Notes: generated by a model from the letters alone, not told the origin. 64,000 bases of DNA from Haladaptatus pallidirubidus (GCF_020700235.1 NZ_CP085303.1:62001-126000); one strand, 5' to 3'. Positions 26,709 to 35,227 are shown, counted from the first letter of the stretch. Translations and numbers: made by a program.

Positions 26709-27176
26709 TCAGTCGTCCGCGGACGTTGTGTCCGCGGAGGCAGGGGTTCGAACGTTCCGCCAGTACCCCTGTGCGTATGCACCGAGGAACATTCCTGCGA
26801 TGGCCCACAGAATCGGATAGTTGCCGATACCTACGCTTGCATAGGCAGCACCCGGGCAAATACCGGAGAGACCCCAGCCAACGCCGAAGATCGTCCCTCC
26901 GATGATAACGTTGCGATCGAACTTTTTGATCCGACGTGTGTATTCACGTGCGGTCAGCGGCGCGCGGTCGAGATAACGTGTCGCAATAGCGAACATAATC
27001 CCCGTCACAACTGCCGCACCGCCCATCACGAACAGGAGCCCGAAGTCCTCGAATTGGAGGAAGTCCAGAACGACTTCGGGACGAGCCATTCCACTGATAG
27101 CCAATCCGAAGCCGAAGATCAGCCCCCCGACGTAGATAATGGGCAGGAACCACGGACTGCGTTCAGCATCGCTCAC
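26709..27176 (-). CDS. YeeE/YedE family transporter, second half
   Basis: A 155-aa protein starting at a GTG (27176) that overlaps the upstream stop (GTGA), so translation is coupled. A longer ATG frame to 27362 is only the shadow of the upstream gene. Membrane segments include FGFGLAISGMARPEVVLDFL and GVGWGLSGICPGAAYAS with Cys107. These are the motifs of YeeE/YedE (TsuA-type) thiosulfate transporters. With the 164-aa partner it makes a split transporter of two subunits. Confidence 0.86.
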   Translation of the reverse strand: MSDAERSPWFLPIIYVGGLIFGFGLAISGMARPEVVLDFLQFEDFGLLFVMGGAAVVTGIMFAIATRYLDRAPLTAREYTRRIKKFDRNVIIGGTIFGVGWGLSGICPGAAYASVGIGNYPILWAIAGMFLGAYAQGYWRNVRTPASADTTSADD

Positions 27177-27667
27177 GGTACCACCCCGAGTGCTTGGACG
27201 AGTTGGGCAGTTCCAATGGCAAATACGAGGAACGTCGCGACGTTCACGAGGGACGTGTTCGAGAGCGAGCCAACACCACAGACGCCGTGGCCGGACGTAC
27301 ACCCTTTCCCAAGGCGAGTGCCAACTCCGACAAGGAACCCACCACCAAGCAGTCGCCACCACTGCACGTCGGTCGTCCAGACACCAGGATTCAACACGAG
27401 TCCGTAAACAGCGGCACCGCTGACGATGCCCGCGGTGAACACGAGCCGCCAGTCGCGTGACCGGATGTATTTGAAGCGATTGAGCCGCGGAACGTCGGAG
27501 ACGTAGGACAACGTTGACTCGAGGAACGTGCTCGCACCCGCGATGATCCCCGTCGCGAGGTAGATGGTTGCGGCACCGAGGCCGACGAGCACTCCACCGA
27601 GGAGGTATGGCAGGATTCCTCGCGGAAAGAGCTCACTGACCGTAAACAGTGGAATAGGCATATTCAT
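27173..27667 (-). CDS. YeeE/YedE family transporter, first half
   Basis: A 164-aa protein with four membrane segments and the conserved GTRLGKGCTSGHGVCGVGSL, with C123 and C130. In YeeE/TsuA proteins these cysteines carry thiosulfate through the membrane. The stop overlaps the GTG of the second half. Upstream, the rhodanese-MBL copy 2 ends only 1-2 bases before its ATG, so copy 2, first half and second half form one operon: uptake plus cytoplasmic processing of sulfane sulfur. Confidence 0.88.
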   Translation of the reverse strand: MNMPIPLFTVSELFPRGILPYLLGGVLVGLGAATIYLATGIIAGASTFLESTLSYVSDVPRLNRFKYIRSRDWRLVFTAGIVSGAAVYGLVLNPGVWTTDVQWWRLLGGGFLVGVGTRLGKGCTSGHGVCGVGSLSNTSLVNVATFLVFAIGTAQLVQALGVVP

Positions 27668-27668
27668 C

Positions 27669-28850
27669 TTAGTTCGTTAGCGCCTCCTCACTGGCTGCGC
27701 AATTGTTCGGCCCGAGTTCCAGTTCGAATGCTTCTTCATCGTCGGGCGACTGCTGGCCGAGATTGGTTGCAATGATTTCTTCGTAGTTCGCAGGACGAGG
27801 TGGCATGTCCGAGACGATGAAGTCGACGAACTCGTCTTCGTTCATCGAGAGTGCGTCCATCAACACCTTCAGCTCGCCAAGCGTGGCCGTGTACGTGCCA
27901 TCGTCGTTCGGCGTCGCGGCGTTGCTGAAGTGTGCAGGGGCAACAATCGTGTCGTCCGGGAGGGCCAGAATCTTCTCCCGAAGTGTCTCGTAGAGTGTCC
28001 GTGCCGCGTTCTTCGCGGCTTCGGGGTCTTCGAGATCTGGTCGGGCGACACTTTCTGTAAAGAGCCCATCGCCGGTGAACAGCACGTTTCCGACTTTGTA
28101 GGCTGTCATCCCCGTCGTGTGACCGGGCGTGTGGATGACCTCAATCTCCACGTCACCGACGGTGAGGGTGTCACCGTTTGCGACGGTCTCGTACGGCAGA
28201 TCGTACTCGACACCACGGTTAGCGGCTGGCGTTGGGAGGACTGCCGTCGCGTCGGGCTGTTCTGTAAGCGTCCGGATGCCGGAGACGTGATCCGCGTGAA
28301 TGTGTGTATCCAGTGCGTATCGGAGGTCAGCACCGAGGGTCCGCACATCCTGCATGTACTCTGCTGTGAACGCACGGAGTGGATCGATGACAGCTGCTTC
28401 ATCACCGGAAACGATGAGGTATGCCAGACACCCACTTGATGGCCGCTGGTACTGCGCGATCGTCGCGTCGAAACCGATGTCGAGTTCGGTGTACTCGTAT
28501 ACGCGCGCCCAGCCTTTCATTCCGCTATCCAGATGGTTGACATCGTAGCCCTCGTCTTCAAGGTTCTCAGCAACCATCTCGCTCGAGCCACCCTTCGCAC
28601 AGAGCGCCGTAATCTTTTGACCTTCGGGGAGTTCTGCAAGGAGTTCATCAGGAATTCCGTCCAGCAACTTGAAGTAGGGATAGTTCACGATGTCGACGTT
28701 CTCGCCGTCGATGTGCCACTCTTCGAACTCACTTTCAGCGCGTGCGTCAAGGAGGAATACATCCTCACCGCTGTCGATGCGCTCTTTCAGTTCCTCGGCC
28801 GTAATCGATTCAACCGAATCGTCGGTGTCTGTTGCGATCCCGTCGTTCAT
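27669..28850 (-). CDS. Rhodanese-MBL fusion, persulfide dioxygenase-like (copy 2)
   Basis: A 393-aa protein counted from the ATG at 28850; a GTG two codons earlier is less likely. The rhodanese domain (about 10-120) has active Cys84 in ITALCAKGGSSE. The MBL domain has THIHADH near 182-188 and GHTTGM later. The tail reads LGPNNCAASEEALTN, again with NNCAA. It heads the operon with the split YeeE transporter. A TATTG-type site lies at 28909-28923. Likely role: moving sulfane sulfur from imported thiosulfate to carriers or oxidising it. Confidence 0.88.
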   Translation of the reverse strand: MNDGIATDTDDSVESITAEELKERIDSGEDVFLLDARAESEFEEWHIDGENVDIVNYPYFKLLDGIPDELLAELPEGQKITALCAKGGSSEMVAENLEDEGYDVNHLDSGMKGWARVYEYTELDIGFDATIAQYQRPSSGCLAYLIVSGDEAAVIDPLRAFTAEYMQDVRTLGADLRYALDTHIHADHVSGIRTLTEQPDATAVLPTPAANRGVEYDLPYETVANGDTLTVGDVEIEVIHTPGHTTGMTAYKVGNVLFTGDGLFTESVARPDLEDPEAAKNAARTLYETLREKILALPDDTIVAPAHFSNAATPNDDGTYTATLGELKVLMDALSMNEDEFVDFIVSDMPPRPANYEEIIATNLGQQSPDDEEAFELELGPNNCAASEEALTN

Positions 28851-28908
28851 CTTCACTCGTACGTATTCACGCGTTCCAGATAAGGCTTTGCATAGAATTC
28901 CAAATTAT

Positions 28909-28923
28909 ATGCAATACAGTATC
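28909..28923. promoter_or_regulatory. Candidate sulfur-regulon operator upstream of rhodanese-MBL copy 2
   Basis: ATGCAATACAGTATC, on the gene's strand ATACTGTATTGCAT, lies downstream of a TTAAAAGG TATA-like box for the minus-strand operon. The position matches the other sites. Confidence 0.45.
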
Positions 28924-29027
28924 TCATATTTGTGCCTTTTAACCATCTATACGCCGTTTTACTTCGATTCGGCGTAGTAGTTGTGTGGTTTAGGTGATTT
29001 ACTAACGACACACTTTTACACACGGCG

Positions 29028-29038
29028 CCAATATTGGG
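29028..29038. promoter_or_regulatory. Candidate sulfur-regulon operator upstream of tusA
   Basis: CCAATATTGG is a perfect 10-bp palindrome followed by GTGG, between a TATA-like CTTTTACA (about 29012-29019) and the ATG at 29055. It is the most symmetrical member of the set. Confidence 0.55.
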
Positions 29039-29054
29039 TGGTGAAGCCAATACC

Positions 29055-29297
29055 ATGACCGAATACGAAATCTCCGAAACACTCGACGTCAAAGGGCAGA
29101 ACTGCCCGATGCCGGTCGTCAAAACCAAGCAAAATATCGACCAACTCACAGCAGATAGCGTCCTCGAAGTGCTCGCAACGGACCCTGGAAGTATGAGTGA
29201 CATTGCTGGCTGGGCCGAGACTACTGACGGTGTTGAACTCGTCGACCAAAGAGAGGGCGACGACGTGTACAAGCATTACGTCCGAAAAACGGAGTAA
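29055..29297 (+). CDS. tusA: TusA-family sulfur carrier
   Basis: An 80-aa protein from the ATG at 29055. The signature LDVKGQNCPMPVVKTK holds the sulfur-carrying Cys17 in CPMP, as in TusA/SirA proteins, with a two-layer alpha/beta fold. It carries persulfide sulfur between rhodaneses and DsrE-type proteins. It is the first gene of a tight plus-strand set: dsrE begins 6 bases later and the DsrE2-like gene 3 bases after that. Confidence 0.93.
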   Translation: MTEYEISETLDVKGQNCPMPVVKTKQNIDQLTADSVLEVLATDPGSMSDIAGWAETTDGVELVDQREGDDVYKHYVRKTE

Positions 29298-29302
29298 GAA
29301 CA

Positions 29303-29686
29303 ATGGACAAAATCGGAATCATCGTTTCCAACGAGAACCCGAAAAGCCTTGCAATGGCCATGAATCTTGGACACACTGCGTTAGCGTCCAACATTGAGGT
29401 GATCACCTACTTCACCTTCGATGGGTTGACGCACCTGATGGAAGGTGAAAAAGATCTGTCGGCAATTGAACCGCTCCTTGACGCAGGGATGCCGAATCCA
29501 TACGATTTGCTCGATCAATTCGTTGCTGACGGTAGCGACCTGGTTTCGACGGTCGCCTGTACAACGACACTCGATATGCTCGAGTGGGAACAGGAAGCGA
29601 TGGACGATTCGGTGACGACTAAGTTCGCAGGCGCGGCAACCTTCCTCAACGAAGTCGACGACGCCGATCAGGTGTTCACCTTCTAA
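29303..29686 (+). CDS. DsrE-family sulfur-transfer protein
   Basis: A 127-aa protein with a DsrE/DsrF fold. It opens with KIGIIVSNENPKSLAMAMNL and has the conserved Cys86 in VSTVACTTTLDML, where persulfide is held. It is cytoplasmic and probably exchanges sulfur with TusA, which is encoded 6 bases upstream. In sulfur oxidisers TusA-DsrE pairs deliver sulfur to heterodisulfide-reductase-like or Dsr enzymes. Neither is visible in this window, so the end acceptor is unknown. Confidence 0.88.
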   Translation: MDKIGIIVSNENPKSLAMAMNLGHTALASNIEVITYFTFDGLTHLMEGEKDLSAIEPLLDAGMPNPYDLLDQFVADGSDLVSTVACTTTLDMLEWEQEAMDDSVTTKFAGAATFLNEVDDADQVFTF

Positions 29687-29688
29687 CC

Positions 29689-30255
29689 ATGAGTACGGAT
29701 ACACCACCGACGTCCGGCACTGATGTAGCCGCGCTAGAAACCCGTATCGAGGAACTCGAGTCAGAACTCGCTGACCTCCGTGACGAAAGCGACGACTCGA
29801 AGAAAATGTCGATCATCGCGACGAAAGGGACGCTTGATATGGCGTACCCGCCCCTCATCCTCGCGAGTACGGCCGCCGCGTTCGGTTGGGAAGTAACGGT
29901 CTTTCACACTTTCTGGGGACTCGATATCCTGCACGAAAAGCGCTCGAAGAACCTCAAGCTGAGTTCGGTCGGGAATCCCAGTATGCCTGTGCCAAACGCG
30001 ATCGGCGCACTTCCCGGCATGGATCGCGTGACGACGAAGATGATGGAACGGCGGATCCGAGAGAACAACACCGCCACCATCGAAGAACTCCTCGAAACAT
30101 CACTGGAGATGGGCGTTGAGCTCCAGGCCTGCCAAATGACGATCGACTTGATGGAGTACGACGAAGACGACTTCTACACCGGGGTTACTACTGGGGTCGG
30201 TGCCGCGACGGCACTCCGGGACATGGCCGATGCCGACATTCAATTGCTCATCTAA
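29689..30255 (+). CDS. DsrE2-like (DsrE/DsrF/DrsH family) protein with N-terminal coiled coil
   Basis: A 188-aa protein. Residues 12-36 form an acidic coiled coil (ALETRIEELESELADLRDE). The rest has the DsrE2 pattern: SIIATKGTLDMAYPPLILAS, FHTFWGLDIL, and Cys148 in GVELQACQMTIDLM. DsrE2 proteins are membrane-associated in some bacteria; here a hydrophobic stretch is weak. It is the last of the tusA-dsrE-dsrE2 operon. Confidence 0.86.
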   Translation: MSTDTPPTSGTDVAALETRIEELESELADLRDESDDSKKMSIIATKGTLDMAYPPLILASTAAAFGWEVTVFHTFWGLDILHEKRSKNLKLSSVGNPSMPVPNAIGALPGMDRVTTKMMERRIRENNTATIEELLETSLEMGVELQACQMTIDLMEYDEDDFYTGVTTGVGAATALRDMADADIQLLI

Positions 30256-30370
30256 AATTTCGTGGTTTCGCTATCGAGCTGGCAGATCGATCAGCGAATC
30301 CTATTTCTGGTCTGGTTCCCTCGCCAATACGTGCCCAAAGAGCTAGTACATCAACCGTGAATATACGGAT

Positions 30371-30910
30371 ATGGGATCGGAATGGCAACAGACGCTCAAG
30401 GAGCAACGCACGAAGAAAAATCAGTACTTCCGCGAAAACCCCCATTCGCCCATCCCCGCCGAGGAGCGGGATTCGTTCGAGGGGCTCGACTACTACCCGA
30501 TCGACGAAACGTACCGGTTCGAGATGCTGCTTCACGAACACGAGGAAAAAGAACAGCTCACTGTTGCGACGAGCACCGAAGGTGAACGTGAGTATCTTCG
30601 CTGGGGAGAGTTTCAGTTCACGCTTGACGGTGAGCAAGTGACCATTCAAGCGTACAAGTCCGACCCGAACGAGGATCGTCTGTGGGTGCCGTTCCGTGAT
30701 GCAACAAGTGGTGACGAAACGTATGGGGCGGGACGGTATCTCGATCTCGAACGCGACGTCCACTACACCAAAGACGGAATGTGGATTCTCGATTTTAACG
30801 AAGCTTACAACCCGACCTGCGCGTACAACGACCGATACGAATGTCCGCTCCCACCCATGGAGAACTGGCTCGACGTACCGCTCGAAGCGGGGGAACAGAA
30901 GTATTCGTAA
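30371..30910 (+). CDS. DUF1684 family protein
   Basis: A 179-aa protein with the DUF1684 features: the N-terminal QTLKEQRTKKNQYFRENPHSP, FEGLDYYPIDE, then VPFRDATSGDETYGAGRYL, and the C-terminal LDFNEAYNPTCAYNDRYECP with PPMENWL. The family is cytoplasmic, all-beta and of unknown function, with invariant Tyr, Asn and Cys near the end. The start at 30371 follows a gap of about 115 bases from the DsrE2 gene, so its own promoter is possible. Its repeated presence with sulfur genes is not established. Confidence 0.85.
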   Translation: MGSEWQQTLKEQRTKKNQYFRENPHSPIPAEERDSFEGLDYYPIDETYRFEMLLHEHEEKEQLTVATSTEGEREYLRWGEFQFTLDGEQVTIQAYKSDPNEDRLWVPFRDATSGDETYGAGRYLDLERDVHYTKDGMWILDFNEAYNPTCAYNDRYECPLPPMENWLDVPLEAGEQKYS

Positions 30911-31034
30911 TGACATCAACGGATAACGAGCGACGACTCTCTTGACCTCTGTTTCGGTTATATCGACGCATCATCAATCTGAGCCGTATACTCCGTTTCG
31001 TTGCCCATGCACGTGCTTTGATTCTGAGATCTGT

Positions 31035-31050
31035 ATAATAGTATTGTATA
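31035..31050. promoter_or_regulatory. TATTG-type site upstream of rhodanese-MBL copy 3 (distal)
   Basis: ATAATAGTATTGTATA resembles the proximal site at 31183-31200, about 150 bases before it. No gene starts directly after it, so it may be a second operator for the same promoter. Confidence 0.4.
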
Positions 31051-31182
31051 TTTTCTGCTGTTTTGTGTAGAGTCAGTATCAGCTGTCGAAACGATTTCAA
31101 TGAATTAGAACCCGTATTATAGAGATATCACGCGTAACTATACCAGATAGATTGGCTACCGCCGACAAGCTTTTTAGTATCT

Positions 31183-31200
31183 ATTGTATAGTATTGGGTG
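31183..31200. promoter_or_regulatory. Candidate operator at the promoter of rhodanese-MBL copy 3
   Basis: ATTGTATAGTATTGGGTG carries two ATTG cores between the TATA-like TTTTTAGTAT (31171-31180) and the ATG at 31203. The transcript is probably leaderless, so binding here would block polymerase. Confidence 0.5.
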
Positions 31201-31202
31201 TA

Positions 31203-32318
31203 ATGAGCAATACAGACTACTCGAAGCCGACTATGAGTCCCGACGAGGTAGCGGCGCGTCGCGACGACGAGGAATTGTTCATCCTCGACGTCCGTAACGA
31301 GGACGACTACGAGGAGTGGCACGTTGAGGGGAGCTATAACCTTCCGATCTACGACCAGCTACTCGACGAGAACTTCATTGGATTAGAGGCCTCGCTCGAC
31401 GAAATACCGAACGATAAGGAAATCGTCGTCATCTGTGTCGCCGGTGTCACGTCCGCCCGTGCCGCGGAGTTCCTTCGCGACCAGGGCTACGATGCCACGT
31501 CGATGGATGATGGGATGAACGGTTGGGGACGTGTACATGTATCCTATGAAATCGAAGACATCGACGGCGTCACGCAGATCGTCCGCCCTGGGACGGGTTG
31601 TATCTCATATCTCGTCCACGACGATAATGAGGGTGTGATCGTCGATCCCAGCCTCTATCTCGATGAATACCGTGACGTTGCTGCTGACTACGGCATTGAA
31701 ATCGTCGCTGCGATCGACACGCACGCCCACGCCGACCACGTGAGTGGCGGTCGACCCATGGCTGACGAGTTCGACGTGCCGTACTACCTAAACCCGATCG
31801 ACGCTGCAGACCTCGACGAGTACGCCCCCATTGAAGACGGCGACACGATCACTGTTGGCGATCGCGAGCTTGAGGTCATCCACACGCCCGGGCATACGCC
31901 TGGTAGCATCTCCCTTACGTGGGGCGATGCCCTGCTCTCGGGCGATACGCTGTTCATCGATAGCGTTGGCCGCCCTGACCTCGAAGGAAGCGACGAGACC
32001 AACGTGCGCGAAGCGGCAACCGAGCTGTTTGATAGTCTCGACCAACTCGCTACTTTCCCTGACGACACGGTTGTCCTCCCGGGTCACTTCAGCGACGAGG
32101 AGATTCGCCCGCTCGCGACGTCGCTTGGAACACTCGAAAACGATAACCAGCTGTTCGGCATGGAGAGCCGCGATGAATTCGTCGACACTATCGTCGAAAG
32201 TCTCTCTGACGAACCCGCAAACTACAACGAGATCAAGGCTATCAACTGGGGGAAAGAACCGCTAACGGAAGGGGTCGGAGAACTCGAACTCGGCCCGAAC
32301 AACTGCGCTGCGAACTAA
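31203..32318 (+). CDS. Rhodanese-MBL fusion, persulfide dioxygenase-like (copy 3)
   Basis: A 371-aa protein from the ATG at 31203, chosen because the TATA box is about 27 nt upstream; a longer frame from 31152 would not be transcribed. The rhodanese domain has Cys78 in EIVVICVAGVTS. The MBL domain has THAHADH at 173-179, GHTPGS and LLSGDTLF. The C-terminus ends LGPNNCAAN. It is the same architecture as copies 1 and 2 but more distant. It is followed about 110 bases later by an MFS carrier. Confidence 0.88.
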   Translation: MSNTDYSKPTMSPDEVAARRDDEELFILDVRNEDDYEEWHVEGSYNLPIYDQLLDENFIGLEASLDEIPNDKEIVVICVAGVTSARAAEFLRDQGYDATSMDDGMNGWGRVHVSYEIEDIDGVTQIVRPGTGCISYLVHDDNEGVIVDPSLYLDEYRDVAADYGIEIVAAIDTHAHADHVSGGRPMADEFDVPYYLNPIDAADLDEYAPIEDGDTITVGDRELEVIHTPGHTPGSISLTWGDALLSGDTLFIDSVGRPDLEGSDETNVREAATELFDSLDQLATFPDDTVVLPGHFSDEEIRPLATSLGTLENDNQLFGMESRDEFVDTIVESLSDEPANYNEIKAINWGKEPLTEGVGELELGPNNCAAN

Positions 32319-32427
32319 CGCCAGCAATTTGATTTTGTCCAGTTGGAATTGCGAGCAAGTGTTGGAGAAGAGACAAACAGGGATAACAGCGCACGATCTG
32401 CTGACGACAAGCTAACGATCGATAATA

Positions 32428-33723
32428 ATGGCAATGGAAACCACAAACGAGTACGCCCAAGGCATTCGCGAGCATCTTCCACAGTTCTCGCTTCACGTGC
32501 TCTTGGTGTTCGCGACGGGATTGACAATCGGGTCCGAACGTGCTGTCGTGCCCGTCTTGGGCCGTGACGTGCTTGGCGTCACGTCGTTGTTCGTCATCGG
32601 CTCGTTCGTCGTTTCCTTTGGGATTGTAAAATCCCTGATCAACCTCTACGCTGGCAAATGGGGCGAAGAGTACGGCCGCAAACCCGTGCTCATCCTCGGA
32701 TGGGCGACCGCGCTCCCGTTACCAATCATTTTGATTTTCGCTCCAAACTGGTGGTGGATCACCCTCGGCAACATCTTTCTTGGTATTAACCAAGGGCTCA
32801 CCTGGAGCATGGCAGTGAATGCGAAGATCGACCTTGCTGGGCCGGAGCAACGTGGCATTGCCGTCGGAATTGATGAGGCGTTTGGCTATACCGGGCTTGC
32901 AGTCGGTGCCTGGATTACAGGTGTGATTGCTGCCCAAACAAGCCTTCGACCAGAGCCATTCTACTTTCTCGCTGCCGTGGTCGTGCTGGCGTTCCTTATT
33001 TCGATTTCGCTGATTAAGGAGACGGTCCAGTACGCGCGGGCAGAAGGAGATGATGAGCATCACGATGCAAATCTTCCGTTCGACGAAGTATTGAAGCGGG
33101 CGACGTATGGCGATCGAACACTGTTTGCGGCTGCACAGGCTGGTCACATTGAGAACTTCGTCGATGTGCTGTTCTGGATTGGGGTTCCGATCTATCTCAC
33201 GAGTCAAGGGTTGGGTATCGCGGCTGTTGGTGTTGTCGTTGGTGTCCACAGTGCCATGTACTTCCTTCAGATCGGGACTGGGGGACTTGCCGATAGGATT
33301 GGGCGGCGACCGCCAGTGATCGCGGGCATGTTTGTGGCCGGTGTCGGTGTCTTAGGGATGACAGTCGTCACCGAATATCTTCTATGGGCTGTGATGGCTG
33401 GAGTCGCAGGAGTTGGGATGGCATTGCTCTATCCGAATCTGATGACGGTACCAGGAGATGCGGCGCATCCGACATGGCGTGCGTCCGGGATGGGTGTCTA
33501 CCGAATGTGGCGTGACTCTGGCTATGCTGTTGGAGCGATTCTGATCGGACTCGCGATGCAGTTTATTAACATCAAGGCAGCCTTCTATATGACTGGTCTG
33601 TTAATGTTCGTCTCTGGCGGCCTCGTGCATCTGTGGATGGAAGAAACGCATCCCGACTTCGGCACTCACGAACCACCGGCGCCTGCTCCAGAGACACCCA
33701 ACCGTACAACATCTGAAGATTAA
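32428..33723 (+). CDS. MFS transporter
   Basis: A 431-aa protein with about 12 hydrophobic segments. The loop NLYAGKWGEEYGRKPVLILGW between segments 2 and 3 is the MFS motif A, with a second copy (GGLADRIGRRPPVIAG) in the C-terminal half. The termini are acidic and soluble, and the C-terminal tail is Pro-rich. It follows rhodanese-MBL copy 3 on the same strand, so a sulfur compound or an organic acid is a plausible substrate, but MFS motifs alone do not tell. A second in-frame Met (32434) could also start it. Confidence 0.88.
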   Translation: MAMETTNEYAQGIREHLPQFSLHVLLVFATGLTIGSERAVVPVLGRDVLGVTSLFVIGSFVVSFGIVKSLINLYAGKWGEEYGRKPVLILGWATALPLPIILIFAPNWWWITLGNIFLGINQGLTWSMAVNAKIDLAGPEQRGIAVGIDEAFGYTGLAVGAWITGVIAAQTSLRPEPFYFLAAVVVLAFLISISLIKETVQYARAEGDDEHHDANLPFDEVLKRATYGDRTLFAAAQAGHIENFVDVLFWIGVPIYLTSQGLGIAAVGVVVGVHSAMYFLQIGTGGLADRIGRRPPVIAGMFVAGVGVLGMTVVTEYLLWAVMAGVAGVGMALLYPNLMTVPGDAAHPTWRASGMGVYRMWRDSGYAVGAILIGLAMQFINIKAAFYMTGLLMFVSGGLVHLWMEETHPDFGTHEPPAPAPETPNRTTSED

Positions 33724-33737
33724 ATGCACCGTCATTT

Positions 33738-33792
33738 TAGCGGTGAACACTCTGGATCCTCTGAACCCCATGTTGCCACTCGAATATCGGTC
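33738..33792. repeat. Dispersed 55-bp repeat, copy 1
   Basis: TAGCGGTGAACACTC to CTCGAATATCGGTC recurs at 35765-35820 with about 10 differences and one indel. On the minus strand it encodes TDIRVATWGSEDPECSPLK then stop. In copy 2 it adjoins a TnpB fragment, so this is probably an old transposase scrap. Confidence 0.55.
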
Positions 33793-33847
33793 TTCGCCAC
33801 CAAAAATATAGCATCGAGAATGAGTTTGACGCGACTCGGTTCATGAC

Positions 33848-34322
33848 GTGACATCCTTCCCGTCGTAAACGACGGGGCGTCCCCACACAGAAGGAAACCC
33901 GGCCCGGTGCTGGGCAGGTTTCAGGACCGTCTCTTCCGGTGTCAAAGGCGCGGGTTTCACGCCACCGCTCTTCTGAAAGCGTCCTGTGGCACTGCCACGG
34001 GTACTCCCATCACCAAGCGTGTCATCAACGACGGGTTTCAACCGTCACCTCTCACCCAAGCGATCGAACCTCGCGGTTCCTTGCCGACTCCGGTCACACC
34101 TTTTGACCGGGCTCGCGGAGCACCGCAGACATAGGTGGAATGTGGTCCACATCCTCCGGTGGTCAACCGTGTGGAAAACGGCGGAATCCGTGATATCACG
34201 CACATCACGGTGCGTACTAAGTGTTTGTACTCTGGGGAGGCCACCGATAGCGGTTGCGTTACGGAGCGTACGCGATTCACGCCCGCCGTGAATGGCAGAA
34301 TTCTCTCGCTGATGAAAGATAG
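33848..34322. mobile_element. Palindrome-ended MITE (PATE-like), second copy
   Basis: About 475 bp with the same design as 12807-13345: a left hairpin CCCGTCG-taaa-CGACGGG, a TnpB C-terminal remnant on the minus strand (DDTLGDGSTRGS... SGGVKPAPLTPEETVL), and a right end CGATTCACGCCCGCCG. The right hairpin is partly decayed (AATGGCAG). It ends in GATGAAAGATAG, which also ends the solo copy at 35279. Confidence 0.72.
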
Positions 34323-34540
34323 ACATGCACTCACAGGTCAGCAGTGGGGTGCAGAAGTCGAGCGAGCGTCTACTTCCGTGAGAAAATTAGGGGCCAGAAA
34401 ATCGACCGTGACCCGATACCGTCAGTGCGTCAGCCGTTTGGCTGGACTAATCAGTAACGAATGTACATTGAGTTTCCGCTCACGGGGTGAACGTGAACGC
34501 CAAAAAATACTCCGCTAAGTTGCTGATTTAGGCTGCTGAG

Positions 34541-34900
34541 TTAGTCTTCGTATTCGTTCTCGGCTTCGTTCTCGGCGTTAGCGATGCCGACCTGTGCGTT
34601 GTTGTTCGTTTGGTCGCTGTACTGTACAGCGAGCGCGTCACCGGATTTAGCTTCGCCACCCTTCCAGCCGAGTGCTGCCGAGACCGCCGTGTTGTCGTCC
34701 TGCACGTTCACGTTGGTCTGCTTAACGTCTTGGTCTTGCTCGACTTCCGCTTCGGCATCCTGCTCGACGCTCTGCTTGATCTCGTCACCTACTTTCTTTT
34801 TGTCATCTTTATGGTCATCGTACGGTGCTGCAACTGCGCTACCGGCGAACAGCGTGCCGACAAGCGCAACAACCATGAATAGGCTGAGTGCTTTTCTCAT
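34541..34900 (-). CDS. Small secreted acidic protein with curlin-like NVNV/Gln-Asn region
   Basis: A 119-aa protein from MRKALSLFMVVALVGTLFAG: a Sec signal peptide with AVA-A cleavage near 25. The mature part is highly acidic and Gln/Asn-rich, with QDQDVKQTNVNVQDDN, then a GWKGGEAKSGDALAVQ middle and QTNNNAQVGIANAENEAENE at the end. The spaced Gln/Asn and NVNV pattern recalls curlin repeats and the protein at 16074. The start at 34900 follows AGGAG; an upstream frame to 34975 is untranslated leader. The function is unknown; extracellular matrix is a guess. Confidence 0.68.
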   Translation of the reverse strand: MRKALSLFMVVALVGTLFAGSAVAAPYDDHKDDKKKVGDEIKQSVEQDAEAEVEQDQDVKQTNVNVQDDNTAVSAALGWKGGEAKSGDALAVQYSDQTNNNAQVGIANAENEAENEYED

Positions 34901-34933
34901 TGTTGGAATCTCCTGAGCATGACCCCCCACGCC

Positions 34934-34955
34934 ACTCCAACTCAGCTGTTGGAGT
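34934..34955 (-). promoter_or_regulatory. 5'-leader hairpin of the small secreted protein gene
   Basis: ACTCCAAC and GTTGGAGT form a perfect 8-bp stem with a 6-nt loop, extendable by CCAC/GTGG with small bulges. A TATA-like TCTAAATAG near 34995 puts the transcription start upstream of it, so the hairpin lies in the roughly 65-nt leader, just before AGGAG and the ATG at 34900. Confidence 0.45.
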
Positions 34956-35227
34956 CTGGTGGCATCAGTGCTCACTCACCACCGTCGGCGGAGTGCTATT
35001 TAGACCCCGAGAACCGTTGATGAGTTTGCGTTGTTCATGAATCATCGTAATCCAAAGGCATTATTTTTAAGCATGTGTGAGTTTCCCACCGTCGCTTGTG
35101 TTAATCTGGAATCAAGCTCAAAAACTCGCCAGTATTCGCTGTTATAGGCTTTGAACCGCTCGTCACTTCCGTGCGCTGCTCGCAGCAATGGCCGATTATC
35201 TTCTGTAATCCGCCGATATTCATTGTT

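Noticed and set aside
26709..27362. A 217-aa version of the second YeeE/YedE half
   Set aside because: The first 62 residues are Arg/Trp-rich and antisense-like, read in another frame of the upstream YeeE gene. The GTG at 27176 with a GTGA overlap is the natural start.
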